Positions 11,034 to 24,094 of a DNA stretch of 64,000 nt are shown one piece after another (position 1 is the first letter of the stretch; the number at the start of each line of letters is the position of its first letter). This DNA comes from Gamarada debralockiae. Taxonomy: Eukaryota; Ascomycota; Leotiomycetes; Helotiales; Hyphodiscaceae. The stretch covers positions 27,199-91,198 of the forward strand of contig NXFV01001098.1 in NCBI GenBank assembly GCA_002803225.1, written 5' to 3'. The notes under the pieces were generated by a model, which saw only the letters and a program-made list of their open reading frames with translations, ran no database searches and was not told the origin of the DNA. The translations under genes were made by a program, and so were the position numbers.

Positions 11034-12892
11034 ATGGCTTCGAGGCGCACAAAAGCACCTGAGATGGACAGACGAAAATCCTCGACACCCCACTATCAAA
11101 CCTTCCCAACAACACCTCCCAAGTCTCGAGGACGACCTCCTACCTCCCCTACGAGCTCCTCTGGCCAAGATGGCTCTGCGAATCATAACGACAATGGCGG
11201 AGGCTCGGAGCACGAACACCAGAACTCTCCGCTGCCGACAAAGCAACTCGTTATGCTAGCAGTCATTGCTCTTGCAGAACAAACAGCTCTCAATTCAATA
11301 TCGCCGTACCTACCGGAGATGGTATCATCCTTCCCCGAAGTCGATTCATCACAGATAGGGCTATATGTTGGCGCAATTGCGTCTTCTTTTGCGCTCGCAC
11401 AGTTTGCGACGAACTTTTTCTGGGGATGGCTGTCGGACCGGGCGGGGCGGAAGCCAGTGGTCATGCTGGGGACTTTGCTAACAGCTGCATGTTTCTCTAC
11501 GTTCGGATTCTGCAGGACGCTATGGCAGGCGATACTAGTACAAGCTCTCATGGGACTGGTGAACGGAAATCAGGGTGTTATAAGTACATGTCTGGGCGAG
11601 ATTACCGATCGGAGTAATCAGAGCAAGGCATTCGTTTACCTGCCGGTCATATACGGCATTGGGGGCATTACTGGGCCAGCTTTAGGAGGACTTCTGGTAT
11701 TCAAGCAGAATCCTTTCGACAAGGCAGAGGAGAATCCCTATCCGTACCTGCTACCGAACCTGTTCTCAGCAGGAATTCTGCTCATCGATCTCGTCCTCAC
11801 AGGCTTCTTCCTTGAGGAAAGCTTAGAAGAAGCAAAGGAGCTTCCACCGCTCAAGAATCGAGTCCGACATTTCTTTACCTGGCTATGGCAATTCACAGGC
11901 GCCTCTACACATCCCACTTACCTCCGCCACCCATTCCCCCGCGACTCCCGACATAGAGTGGATAGCGCTACTGATCACAATCACGACGATGGCGATTATA
12001 CGGACAATGAAAGCGAGAACGATTCGCTCCTCTCCATGCCCGAGTTCCTCTCGAATCAAGATCATCACATCACCAGCAAAGAGATCTTCAACCGCGATAC
12101 AATCCTCCTGCTAGCCACATACCTTGTTTTCCAACTCTCGAATATCTCCTTCAACTCCCTGTACCCGATCTTTGCATCTGCGCCAGAACCAACAGGTCGC
12201 AAGCTCTCCCCCGAAGAAATCGGCCTTTCCCTCTCCTTTGCAGGAATTGTCACGATCGTTTTCCAGGTCGGCATATTTGGGAAGCTGAAAGAGAAGATGG
12301 GGAATAAGGCAACATACCGTGCGGGATTGTTCCTATTCTTCGTGAGCATGATGATGATACCTTGGGTGGGATATCGCGATTCGAAACCCCTGTTTGGTGT
12401 GGGCGATGGGGAGGTTTGGCTGTGGATTGAGCTTGGGTTTGTGTTGCTTGTTAAGACTGTTGCTGCGGTCGGGGGTCTTACGTCCGCGTTACTTCTTGTA
12501 CGTCTTCTTCGTCTCCCCTGTTGGGCCCGCATCTCTTGACCAATTGATTTTGGAACTCATACTGACATTTGGTTGTACAGATCACAAACTCAGCACCGAA
12601 CCATTCAGTCCTCGGCAGGCTTAACGGCCTCGCACAAACACTCTCCGCAGCCGGTCGCGCAGCGGGACCCTTCCTCTCTGGCGGTCTCTTCTCAATCGCA
12701 ACTCGTGTCAAGCCTAAGGGAGAGGCGCTCGCATGGGGACTCTTCGGTGGCATCGCATTCATGGGCTGGCTTATTAGTTTTGGCATAAGAGGCGAGGGTT
12801 TGGAGAGTGGCGATTGGGATGAGAACGAGTCTCAAGGGGGCGACGAAGAGGATGGGGATTATGTGGAGGATGGAGGAGTCGGTCGGCGATGA
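11034..12892 (+). CDS. MFS transporter, ZIFL1/YCR023C-like
   Basis: Two exons (11034-12497 and 12581-12892) encode 591 aa. About 75 hydrophilic N-terminal residues precede the first membrane helix (LVMLAVIALAEQTALNSISP). MFS motif A is clear: GWLSDRAGRKPVVMLG near residue 130, between helices 2 and 3. The first six helices end near IDLVLTGFFLEES. A long acidic and His-rich cytosolic loop follows (RHRVDSATDHNHDDGD), then six more helices and an acidic C-terminal tail. This layout matches the fungal zinc-induced-facilitator-like group of drug:H+ antiporters. The cargo is unknown; export of small organic compounds is an inference. The intron has a GTACGT donor and sits just before the last helices. 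It is a single gene with no linked biosynthetic genes. Confidence 0.87.
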
Positions 12893-15800
12893 CAACGTGT
12901 TCATACTGTTGAGCAAGAGTAGATTACATATGGGTAATGACGGAAATTGGTGTGCATGGCTGTAAAATGGATTGCATAATGGGATGGCGTATAGAGTATG
13001 GAAAATACCACAGCGAGTGGCTTGAGAGCATAGATAAAAGCCGTGGCACGAGCCTGGCACAGCGTTATGTTAATGAGAATCATGTTCTACGAATTCCTTG
13101 TCTTGATTCTTTCAAAGATGCGAAACATGGCTAAGTGGCCGAATTGAGCTGTGCTCAATTTGAAAGGTTTAATCGTGGAGGAAGTTAACTTTCCTGATCC
13201 TAATTCAATTGGACAATGTTGGTGACGAGTGTTGCCACTTCATGAATGACTGTATCATTTCGTTTGCGAGTCGTTTTGCGCTGTTGAATCCTATTTCGGT
13301 GTCGAGCTCCTGAGTGCTCTTTGAGATGCTATTTTGCCAATATAGAAGTCTTTCGTTGATGAAGACGGGGTTTTATAGACGGGAGTATATTGGTTAGTCG
13401 GCATTCTGTGACGAAGATTGGAGTGTACTGGGGAGATGGCGATTGGGTGGTTGGTGCTCGTATCTAACAAGCTGGTGATTGTTGTCGCGGCTTTAATAGT
13501 AACCTTGCTCTATGATCGGGCACCGTCGCGATGACTTTCAAAGTATTTGGTGTTTACCGTCAACATCATAAAGGTACTATACTCCCCATCAGATGCAGCC
13601 CTCTAATCGCATTACGGTATTTTTTCCTCGGTCAGGACGATTTACTTAGTAGTTGAATTCGAACAAGCTCCTCACTGGTTGTCTTAGTAGATGACGAAGC
13701 GCAAGAATGAAGCAATCAGTAAGTTTTTATTGCCTTCCATTATGTATTCATTGAATTACAGACACCCACCCGATATGTCATTGCTGATTATGTACAAAGA
13801 ATCGAGCTATCCATCCCTCAACATGTCCACCATTAACCATTCCTCCAAGATCCCAATTTTCAACTCTCAACTTAGTTTGCTTGAATCTCATATCGGGATG
13901 AGCAAGTCCGACGAAGACGTTGTCACCAGCGCCGGCTTGGTCCACGCTCAATGGCCGAGTGACCAGTCTATGTTGGTCTAGACACGAAACTGGAGAAGCT
14001 TGATTTGGTTTTCGAAGCTTAAAGAAATCCTTCTTTTGGGATGCTCTAACACATGGTTCTTGCCTGTTTTGTTGTTGTATCTGAGGGAGTGGCCAATTGG
14101 AGGGATGAGACTTAGCTTAAGCTTAACAGTAGTGGCAGATCTAGTCGCTGATCTTCAGTGATCCAGGAAGCACAAAGGAACGAAGGAACACAGTAAAATC
14201 CAAGGTCGTCTAAACTTGGTTGACTTGGCAGAGTAGCTCGGAATGTGGGAACAAGAAATGTACCGAAAATGAAATTATGATGCGTTTTGCCCCTGACCCT
14301 TTTGAATTTCCGATCCTTTTGATCGCGATTTGGTTCTGGCAATCTGGCAGTCGTGGGAGTGACGGGATGGGTTTGGATCGCCCGGATCGAGTTGAAGGTG
14401 GGCAGTGGCGGAGACAGATGAGACACGATATCCCACTTCTGATAACAGTTAATATCATATTGCGGCTATCCAAGAATCCGGTCAAGATACACTAGTACAG
14501 AAATAAATACACATGTTTTGCGACGTGACAAAGTCTCGGGTTTTCGCTCCCCAAATGCTGCGTTGCGCTTACCTCAGAAAATCCTCCTCCCATCATCGCC
14601 CACCCAATTCTGCCTAACAACTCCCCAGCCAAATCTCATCTCAACCCCGACTCCTGCGGCCGCGACCCAAGGCGAACTGAGCCTCGAGCTGGACTCGCTG
14701 AGTATGAATAATAACCGCCGAAATTGTCAAAAATGCTTACCAACTCACGCCGCACACGCGTTTGCACTTGTAATCAATTCCTGGCGGCGTCAGGTGGATG
14801 AAGGATCGTATCCCGGACTTTGGAGTTTACATTCGAGCAATTCCTTTGGTCTTGTCGGATCTTGCTGCGAGAAATGGATTATTTGCACAAGATACGAGGT
14901 CAGAGGCTGAAGAGATTCCAAACTTTCAGATGATCAGTGCGTCACGCCGACTAGGCCGCCCTCGATGCGACCGGAAATGCGATTGTCGTTTATTTCGACG
15001 TCGGTGTCCTCTCGTGCTTCATATCTCCGCCTCAACGTCTCCCCTCTGTTGCCAACTCAGCTGGACAGGGTTTTGTGGGAGACTGAGGTATCAATTTCCA
15101 CGTTGCCTCGTGAGTTGAGGAGGTTGAGATACCCAGTGAGGATTTGAAGGTCGTAACTAAGGCTGAAGAGCTGTGGCTGTTGAGGGTCAGCACTTGGAGG
15201 TTTCGCCACACAAGGCTAGTCATCCCCATGCCCACTTTCCCAAGTTGAGAGAGAGGACATCCCACGCTGTGTCATTGCTGAAAATTTTCTGCTCATTTTT
15301 CCCTCATCATATGTCGTTTCAAATCTTCAGCCTGACGACCTGCATACGCCTTCACCACAGTAGTCATCGCAATTGGCGAGTAGGAGCTCGTAGATGCTGT
15401 GTCCGGTCGCCGATGTGGCTTTACTGCAAGGCTATCGAGTTAGGCACCTTTCTCCTTCTGGAGATATCTCCGGGAACTCAACGTCAATTTGTTCGAGATT
15501 CCTCACGTATTTTGTGCCGTCGCATTTCTGTTTTTCATGGTGAATTTTGGTATGGTGAAGCCACCTCTGGAGGCTAAATTTGGCCGTAAGCACGAAGCGA
15601 AAGTGCTTTGACTGGTAAATTTCCCAATATAGTTTTACTCCATTCCCTCAAACCACTCAGAGAACAGAAGTCCTAATTCTCAGAATAATTCTCATACATA
15701 AAGTTTAAAGTTACTGTGCTATTCTCCATGCTTTAACACCGACCTCCTAGAAACTTCTGCCTGATTCATAGTGAATGACAAAGAACAGCCATGGCATGGG

Positions 15801-16450
15801 CCAAGTTGCCACTGTGACCATTCATAATCAAGAGCTGAGGTCTGAAATTATCGTCAGATTGTAGCACGTGGTCCTAAATGACCTAGTGCCCGCAAGGCTC
15901 GCCGGGCTGAGAAAAAGATGCCTCATTCAGGCTCTAGGAGCTATCTGCCCCGGCTACCTCACTCCTTTGCAAAAGTCCTTTTCTCCAATCTGTCTCCTGT
16001 TCTTGTTCGACTGGTACAGCTCTGCCGCTCTTATCATGACGTACCCGGCCGGTGAGATGAATGCTTTGCGGTTTTGGCGGTTTCATTGGCTCTCCCAATA
16101 TGGCAGTGTCTTTAAGTTCAAGAATCACTTCCATCTCTCACGATCGTTCAGCGTCGTGAGGAGCCCCAAAGTTTCTTTACATATATGAAGATCATCCTAC
16201 CCACACTATCAAGCATCATCAATTCTGTAATCGATCTGTCCAAGCTCACCCCCTCTCTGACTTGTTCTCGACAATTTGTTGCGGCTCTCTTCTCCAGTAT
16301 CTCTCACCAATCACGCGCGATCGACTAAAGACGGGAAGAGCCTGGGTGTATCCGCATCCCTACCCGTCTCACGAACTTCTCACCTCTTCACAGTGAAGAG
16401 GCATTGAAATTCATCTCATCCGCCTATTGACCCCAACAAAATCGTCAAAG
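12893..16450. other. 3.5-kb gene-free stretch
   Basis: Many short ORFs occur on both strands but none has a domain, a consistent exon chain or a convincing start context. A 17-codon spliced mini-ORF (MTKRKNEAI... at 13691) stops at once. A small hairpin (ATTGAGC-TGT-GCTCAAT) lies near 13145. I see no RNA gene or mobile element here. Confidence 0.5.
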
Positions 16451-17267
16451 ATGTCCTCGCGGCATTCGAGACGATCGCATGGAGGTCACAGTTCAAGTTC
16501 AAGGAGATCCCGACAAACAACCCAAGTGAGTCAAGGGTTGATCTTCGTAGCCCTCCCCTCCATTTACCCCTCTCACCAACTTCGCAATTTCCTCTTCTGC
16601 AACGGATTTGAATCTGCGGGAGTGGGATCTTGACTCCCATACTTGGCACCCCTGATGCCATTCTCCTTCGATCAAGATCACTCCCAGTATTTTCACCTCA
16701 CTGACATTACCCAAGCAGAGCACAGCCCAACTCATCGAATCTCTGAACACCCACCGAATCAACACCCTCACAGAACTTTGCCGCATCGAGCGAGTCGCGG
16801 CTTGCGCCTCCGATGAAGACCAGTTGGCCTTTCAAGGCCCGATGACCTCGGCCTGGACCTACTATGTTACATCCAACAACCTCCTCAACGAGCTGCGAGG
16901 TCTCACACGCAACTACCCCTTCAGTAGTGAGGCATTGGATGATGCCAAATGGAGGGTCAGCAATGATCCCCAGAGTAATCGGAGCTGGAATTATGCATGG
17001 TTGGTGCTAGTCAAGATGCGAGACGAGTAGGATCTTCCCCTTTTTATCCCACTTTTAAAAATGTAAACCAGGGACTGATAAAAGGACAGTTCTATGATCC
17101 AAGCCTATGCCACGAGTGAAGCAGCCAAACCCGAGATGTGGGGCGGACGAATCCCAGATGCGCAGGAAGCACAACAGCTCGCTGATTGCTTTGCATATGA
17201 ATGGAACGAAGCGCTCGAGCAGATGCTGCGGCACTGGGAGACGCCTCCTACTACCACCGGATATTGA
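16451..17267 (+). CDS. Conserved-looking hypothetical protein, 186 aa
   Basis: Three exons (16451-16525, 16719-17026, 17090-17267) join to 186 aa. I do not recognise the family. Exon 1 encodes a basic Ser/Arg/His-rich tail (SSRHSRRSHGGHSSSSRRSR), which may be disordered or nucleic-acid binding. Exon 2 is predicted helical with regular Leu/Ile spacing (LIESLNTHRINTLTELCRIE) and aromatic residues around SAWTYYVTSNNLLNELR. Exon 3 ends in a helical segment with Trp (CFAYEWNEALEQMLRHWETP). No signal peptide or membrane helix is present. The intron borders have good donors (GTGAGT, GTAGGA) and a CTGACATTACC branch site, and all three exons fit one frame, which supports a real gene. The function is unknown. 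Confidence 0.68.
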
Positions 17268-18658
17268 CTACAGAGAGGTTAAATCACAGAATACACAGTG
17301 TGCCTTCATACGATGGTTCTCTTTATCCTGTTATTGACTTTGCGATTTTGGTTTAAATTGGCGCTGTGGGGATTCTTTGTTTCACTTTATGGGAATGGGA
17401 TGAATGCATAGCATGCGTGGGCATGGGACCATAACGATGTGATGGATATACGATGAGACGGATGGATATGATGGATTTCTTTGCGCTTTCTTAGGCCTTT
17501 CATAGACGGATATACTTTTGCGAAGATCCTCCTTTGGCTCTTTCGTTTGAATCGTTTCATACCCACCTCCACAGTACACAAGAATCAAATCTGATATCAA
17601 GTCATTCTTTAACCCCGATACCATCATTGAAGCTTGACTATTCTCTCGTCTCATTGGATAATTTTTGGTCGTTCGCCGCAAATCCCATCTCCTTTTCTCG
17701 CTCCCAGGATCCCACAGGTCAAGTGCAGCACTCACTTCAACGTTGCACAATCCCCTTCACTCAAATAAGTATTCAGGATCCAACTTCCGTCAAAGTTAAA
17801 ATGATATCCTTTTCCATATCAAAATCTGTCCAGAATCCCGGCACCATGGTTGCGAATTTCCACTACACCTTCCCACCAACCCACCAAAATCCTCGCCCCT
17901 TATCAATGCCCCGCTTCTCATCGGTGGCCGACATTAGCCACCCATTCTACCGGGAATAGTTATTCCGGGTATGTCATAATGCGATTATTCAGTAGGGCTG
18001 AGTGTGTTTGCGTCAAGTCTTACTTCCTTTCCGCAAGGGGCAGGTAAGCCCTAATCGCAGATCTTACTCCGCGACGTTAGACGCTCACTTGATTTAGATT
18101 TTTAGGGATTCTTGATGAGATAGTTCGATAGTGCGAGAGGGATAAGGGCCTATCATATTATTTGGATTGGTTTATGTAAATTGTTTGAGAGGGATGGTTT
18201 GGGTAAGGAGCTCGGATCGGACTCCGATGAGAATTGAGAGCGAGAGATACTGATGGACCCCTACGCCTTCTGTTTGCCTCTTTTGGGAAAGCCATCTTGC
18301 TGTATTCGAGTGAATCAAAGAGTTACACAGATGGCCGTTTGTTCTTGAACTCTCACGTTCATACAATCTTAAGCCAGACTACACATTCAATGACGCCTGT
18401 CGCTCTTCTGCCATGCTTGCATCACGTGATAGACCCATTTCCCCTTTCGAGCCCCTCATTTCGTTCATCTATGCCCGTCTTCCACTGATCCCTCTCTCCC
18501 AGTTATAAAATCGACCCTAGACTGGCGCTGCGGAATATCAGCTATCCCAGTCTCTAAATGGTCAAGTTTGTTTAGGGTTCGTCGTTCGGTTTGGGAAGAC
18601 GTAGCTGAGAGTTTTTGTATGCTCGTTGTTGAATCTAATGTCTTGCTCCCCTAGGTAG
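17268..18658. other. Intergenic, no supported gene
   Basis: Nothing here gives a coherent exon chain. A GGGAATAGTTATTCCG palindrome is present near 17951. Confidence 0.45.
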
Positions 18659-18666
18659 TATGTAAG
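18659..18666. repeat. 8-bp target-site duplication, left copy
   Basis: TATGTAAG lies directly before the terminal inverted repeat of the MITE. The identical 8-mer lies at 18895-18902. Eight base pairs is the duplication length of hAT transposons. Confidence 0.85.
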
Positions 18667-18894
18667 CAGCGTGGCACAGAAAAATCAACCTAATCAATTA
18701 TGATCTGATTTGATATGAGTTGAGTTGATTTTGATTAGGTTTTTATTTTGTGGAAGATGATTTGATTTGAGTTGAATATAGAGTATAAATCAAAGATAAC
18801 TGATTATTTTACGTAAATAATTAATTATAACTAGATTAGATTTGATTTGAGTAAGAGTCAATAAACTAATTAAATCAAATCAAATGCCACACTG
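18667..18894. mobile_element. hAT-type MITE, 228 bp, non-autonomous
   Basis: The element starts CAGCGTGGCA and ends TGCCACACTG, so the ends form a 10-bp inverted repeat with one mismatch (CAG-Y-GTGGCA). It is flanked by perfect 8-bp direct repeats TATGTAAG. These three marks (8-bp duplication, CAG-starting ends, small size) define a hAT superfamily miniature element. The inside is strongly AT-rich, with many short TGATTTGA/TTGAGTTGA motifs, and has no coding potential. A transposase would have to be supplied by an autonomous copy elsewhere. The intact duplication suggests fairly recent insertion. Confidence 0.83.
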
Positions 18895-18902
18895 TATGTA
18901 AG
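18895..18902. repeat. 8-bp target-site duplication, right copy
   Basis: TATGTAAG follows the right terminal inverted repeat and is identical to the left copy at 18659-18666. Confidence 0.85.
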
Positions 18903-19369
18903 AACAACCCCAAGCTGAAGTTGTGCTTCTTCGACTAAGGAAATGCGACAACGACTACCTCAAGGGCAACGATCGTAGCAATGACAATAGTTGAAGAACC
19001 GACACCGAGTATGATTGAAGTGTCGTGGAGATTGACTCTAGAGGCCTGAGAAAGGATCATGATCATTAGAAATAAGAAAACCTAAAAATAGTTCAAACGC
19101 TTCCTTGCATGACCCATCCTCAAGTTCATCTACTAGCCATTCATCATACGGGTTTGAGATTAACTTTACATTGGCACTCCTTGATGTTTGGTGTCACAAG
19201 GATCACATGCTTAAGGAGGTCACGTCTCAAGGTTTTCACGGAGACAATTTGCTGATGGCAGGACCTTATGAAGTCATTCACTGAACTGAGATGGATGGCG
19301 ATATTTGGACAGTTCTTGGTAAACAATTATGCAAACTTTTCATGGTCTCTGAACTATCCAAATATTCCT

Positions 19370-21210
19370 TCAATTCGGAGGAATCACAGGTATGGTGAGG
19401 TGCGAATCATACTGCCCACCAGAATGAATGACATGCTCGCCAACATTCTCATCCACTGCCTCCTTCACCCTAATCAACTCCATCTCCGGGTGACACATAT
19501 CGTGGCCCGCAACCCTGAACATTATCCCTTCGCCAGCAGCAAACACCATACCCATCGGCCACAGTGTGATGTTCAGCTTCACCATTGTTCCGGGCTTGAT
19601 CGGCTCTCTTTTGTCATGCATATAAAATAGTTCATTCGCCGTTCCTCCAGGGGCGAGAGACACGGCGTGCGAAGCTCGAAGGAGTCCTTGAGGTCCCAGA
19701 GTTTTCGCCGTGTTGACGTTGGGGACTTCACGGACTGGGACTGGGCACTGGTAGTTGAGATGCTCGAGGAGTTGTCCGGTGCTGGAGATTTTTCGGATTT
19801 GGGCCACGATATTCATGCCGTCGTGCTGAGTACAGGACATATAGAGGCGGGCCTTAGGGTAGCCTACTAGTCGGTGGGTTTGTTGAAGTAGAGGGTAAAA
19901 TCCTAGGTAATGTCAGTCTCTCTCTTGATTTTATGTGTCGATGGCTTACCGAGGAAGCATTGAGATCGTGTCCCGCGTATGAAGTGGTTGAAGTCGAAGT
20001 TGGGAGGTTCAAAACCAACGTCTTTGACACTGCATCCAAATAGTAAGTTTGGAGGCGCAGTCTCAGAAGTGGGTATTCATGTTCTGGTCTCTCGATGACA
20101 GTTTTCTCAGGATTGTTCTCGAAGCCGAGAAGAGAGAGCCTGACAGGAGGGATATCTTTGTCCCACCCATTTTCAATGCCCTTGCAATAGCGATCAAAAT
20201 ATCGCTGCAGTTCATTAGTGAACTCTGGTCTATATAAATCATACTATTCCTGATATGGATGCATTCTCAGCCATTTCTTCGTGGTCTTGGCGTTTCTGAA
20301 CGTGTTGAAGGAGCCATTCGTATGAAGCATGGAAGAGTACGACGCGAGGAGATACAGAGGAACATCTCCGATGTTCTCGGTGTGGACTTTCTTACTCTCC
20401 CACCTCATCGTACAAGGGATGTTTGTCAATTATCCCCGGCATGTTCTCTGCGTAGCCGGGACCTGCAAACCCACCCAGGATGAACTACTGGAAATTCCGA
20501 TTGTAAGGTGCTCTGCCCCTGGCAATGAGCTCTCGATATGGACCACGGAAAGCCTCCATTAGCGCAAGGGCTTTCAATGCTGGATGATGGAGTCGAGAAG
20601 CGAAGTTGATCTGCGCGATGGCTAGCCAGGAGTTGCCCCCAATGCCCACTGGCCCGTTGCACCACGGCTGCTTCGATAACCAGTCAATGGTATCATGAAT
20701 GTCTTCTGCTTCCTGTTGACCCCAGAAATGAGTGTCGCCTTCTGACATCCCAGCTCCTCGAGCATCAACATTGATGATTACATATCCACGAGGGCACCAC
20801 TCCGCTGGATCAGGTGCTTCAAACTTTTCGTACCCAGACGTGCGATCTTTGGTGAGTCCAACATGGAATGGAGCTATGGTGTCGTACTGTTGCGGTCCTG
20901 TGCCTGTTTTGCCGTACGGACTCCATGGGATTAGTGCAGGAACTGTTGCAGTGTCTGAGTCCACCGGCCGAAAGATGTCTGCGTAGATTTTGATACCATC
21001 TCGCATCGGGATAGCGACATCTCGATCAAATAGCACATCTGTTGGGAATGCCCTATAGTCAGGTGATCGGACGTGACCTGTTGGGATGGTGGTCAGGCTG
21101 GGATGAAATCCGGTCCAATTGAAGTGGGGATGCTCTGCTGCAGAAAGCAGTTTTATGAATTCGAGGTCTAGGAATTGAGCTGTGAACTTCTCGGATGTAG
21201 TTTGAGCCAT
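19370..21210 (-). pseudogene. CocE/NonD-family (X-Pro dipeptidyl-peptidase-like) hydrolase, decayed
   Basis: Reading on the minus strand from the ATG at 21210 (MAQTTSEKF), the first block gives DVAIPMRDGIKIYADIFRP, PWSPYGKTG, NVDARGAGMSEGD and the nucleophile elbow GGNSWLA. This is the N-terminal alpha/beta-hydrolase fold of the X-Pro dipeptidyl-peptidase S15/CocE group. A TAG at 20485-20487 interrupts it. Beyond the stop the same frame continues with GGFAGPGYAENMPG. Near 20400 a frameshift follows, then WESKKVHTENIGDVPLYLLA and a second TAG at 20244-20246 in HPYQE*YDLYRPE. A 47-nt intron (19903-19949) is still recognisable. A third break lies at about 19860-19870 before VGYPKARLYMS. The C-terminal jelly-roll domain runs to a TGA at 19370. 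A full-length protein of roughly 590 aa would result if unbroken. The lesions make a functional product unlikely unless the assembly is wrong. Confidence 0.82.
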
Positions 21211-24094
21211 TTTGAAGATGAAAATAAGAATTTCTGAAACTGGACAGCCAATTATCAAGTGCGAGAACGAACATACAGGAGGAAAGCGAGCATCAAATAC
21301 TCAAAGTGAAAGAAAGATGGGATATGATCGGAGGGCGAGGAGCACCGAGAGATCCGATTCTCCGAAGTGTGAAAACTAACATACTTATATCTCCCGCATT
21401 TCATGTGTGACATCGTGTGCTCTGGTTCATGTTTAGGATTGATGATTGGAGTCAGGTTGTATGAAGATGATGGGAAATCTCGCACGTCCCCAGTCCCCAA
21501 CAAACGGATGTGGGGAACAAGTGAGAAGGTGGGAAATCGCAGCCAACATCTGCCGACCCTTCCTCTCTCGATTATAGCTGGCTTCGCAAAGGGATCGAAT
21601 GCCTCTGTCTCGTAGTTGAAGTCCTCGAGACTTTTCATCGATTTCAGGAGCAGAATCTCAAGGGTGCGTTTAGCTCGCCAGAGACGCTTAGTCATCAAAT
21701 TTGTAAGCCAAATTGATATGTTCACGGAGGGTTTGGACAATTATGTTAAGCGAAGGGAGTTCTCTCGATTGGGAAGGTGGGGCAGCCCCGCCAACTTTGA
21801 CGTTGCCCTTCCTCCACGACGGCTCATGCATCGCACAATTACTGGAGCTCTAAAAAAGGGGCAGGATATGCTCTTACCATCCATCGGAAAGCAGCAATAC
21901 GAACAATTCGCAGGTTCGGGAAAGCATCTGAGTCTCGGAACCACTCGGTTACTCGAAGTGTTGGTCGTTTGGATTCTATCATATGAATAATTCAGACGTA
22001 ATTCTTTCTCGATTCTCCAAACGTGGAAACGGTGGTAACCACGAGAGCTGATTACCATCCAAACCAATCCGAGGCTTCAAACGCATCAAGTAGCAGACGC
22101 TAGCAAGTCAGATGCTAAGATTCGCCGAACATGTGGTTCGGAGTGCAACTATTAAAAACAAAAGGAATTACGACAACGAAATATATCACGGCAATGAAAT
22201 GATACCTGACAATATAATCTTTGGATCATAGCTCGTCACATGCCATCACTTCTGCAAACCCATAACTTGCACGAGTGTGGTCTTGAGCGAAGTGTCCAGC
22301 AATTTGTTAGGTCCACCTTGCGGATCAGAGCGATCTCTCCTGATTCAAGTAGCCATCCGCGGCCGCATTGAAAGTTAGACTGTACAAGAATTCTCATACA
22401 AATTATATATTTGTAAATTGTCCGAGTCGAAGCAGAGCCTTAAGGCTCCTCTTGGAGAAGTTCACTCAAGGTTGCAGCTTTCTCGGCACTTGCTCTTTTC
22501 TCGATTTGTCCTTTCAACTTTCTGCAAACATTACGCTTGCATACCTTTCAGGAGAAACAGTCGCGACACATAGGGTAGAAGAGTTCTTAATCGAGTTGCC
22601 GTCAGTTTCCGTCTTCATTTCCTCTTGAGATAGAGACGGGTTTCGAAGTAAAAGCCCTCCACCACACGGCACTCATCATGCTATCGTAGATGATATATTG
22701 AGTATTCTCGACTACAGTTGTTGTCATTTGCAGAATATCTACAACAGAGAGATGCTTATTGGACAGGGTTCACGAGAGCAGAAGTCCCTTCACGTTGTGA
22801 AACAGAAGGAGATACGAGAGTTCGAACTTGGAACTGGAAGAATCAGAGGGGCTGAGGACTCAGGATCGCAAAACAGCAAATTCAACTTGACAACGAAGTA
22901 TCAAGTGACAATGAGAAATATATCGACAACGATAAATCGCCCGACATATTAATGGATAAACATATCCGAAAGTAAAATGCAAATGTGGAAGCAGAAGGGC
23001 CAATATCATGAGTGACAAGGCCTCCTCCTTCCACTTTTATTGATTGAGAATCCACGGCATATCCGTATCATCCGGGGTGGTTGCGTAATGGGGACGTCGT
23101 TCCTCCTTGTTTGCAGAAGTATCTTTGACAGGCTGAGCCCCATTTTAAACGGGCGGAGTACCAGGAAGTTTCCACATTGAGAACCGAACAACCTCTAAGA
23201 GGACTGCTTGTAACGTCGCACTCGCATGATGTAACTATCACCAGAAAGAAAGCATTAACAATGATTAAGTATGCCGCAGGGTCATGCCCGAAAACAAGCA
23301 TAAGGTGCGTGCGGCCATGGTGGACTCTCGCCTCGGAATTACTCATATATAAACCCCCTCCGTCCTCTCACAATCTTAATTTTCTTCCTTTGCTGAAGTG
23401 AACAGACATCAACACTATTTACGAAGAGTAATCCTCTAAGATTCATCTCGAGGAACGGAACCACTGGGCGCAAGCAGGTTTCATGACGTGTGAATAAGAT
23501 CTTCCCCAGTTTGGCTGTCCAAGATGGAGAGATATGAGCTGAAACAGGAAGTAATATTGACGACGAAATGAGAACAATACCGAAATATAACAAGATAATA
23601 ATAAAGATAAATGGAATAGCAGCGGATTGAGGAAACACACCATCATGCCCAACTTTCTTGGATCCAGGAATTCTGGAATGTGCGGTTTGAAGTTCTCCAG
23701 AACGAGCTCAACGCGGCAACTCCCGCGAGCTGGCTGAGGGTGACTGCTAGTTTTTAAGGAGGATGTAGCATAGGAGCTCTGAATGGAGACTGTTGACTCC
23801 TCCCGCTAGGCAAAAGCACAGCAGCCGTCGCTGTAGGATGCAATGACAGTTGAAGTCTCGTTACATTTTCGTCTCTCGAACCTCTGATTGTGTGGTTATA
23901 TTCCATATATAAGTGGACCGGGTATTAAAGGCTTCGCTTTGCTTGCCAATTCGAACCGCTGTGTTCCTTGAGTGAAGCGTGCACTGAGGGTGGAGTTAGG
24001 AAGACTTCGCACAACTTCATTCTCTCAGCCATACTAATTCTAACAGTCATTCCTCCAACTTACACCACATCCCACGCAGAACTTGATGGGGACC
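21211..24094. other. 2.9-kb stretch without supported gene
   Basis: Several ORFs of 60-160 codons occur (for example 21255-21740 on the minus strand), but none shows a domain or a plausible exon partner. TATATAAA near 23346 and TATATAAG near 23914 look like core promoters on the plus strand with no gene behind them. The composition is patchy, with AT-rich tracts. Confidence 0.4.

Noticed and set aside
21255..21740. 161-codon minus-strand ORF upstream of the CocE pseudogene
   Set aside because: No domain, odd composition, and it covers the likely promoter of the CocE gene. A chance ORF is more likely.
23339..23638. Minus-strand ORF with a hydrophobic run (FIFIIILLYFGIVL)
   Set aside because: The run comes from an AT-rich plus-strand tract. 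There is no domain, partner exon or promoter in the right orientation.
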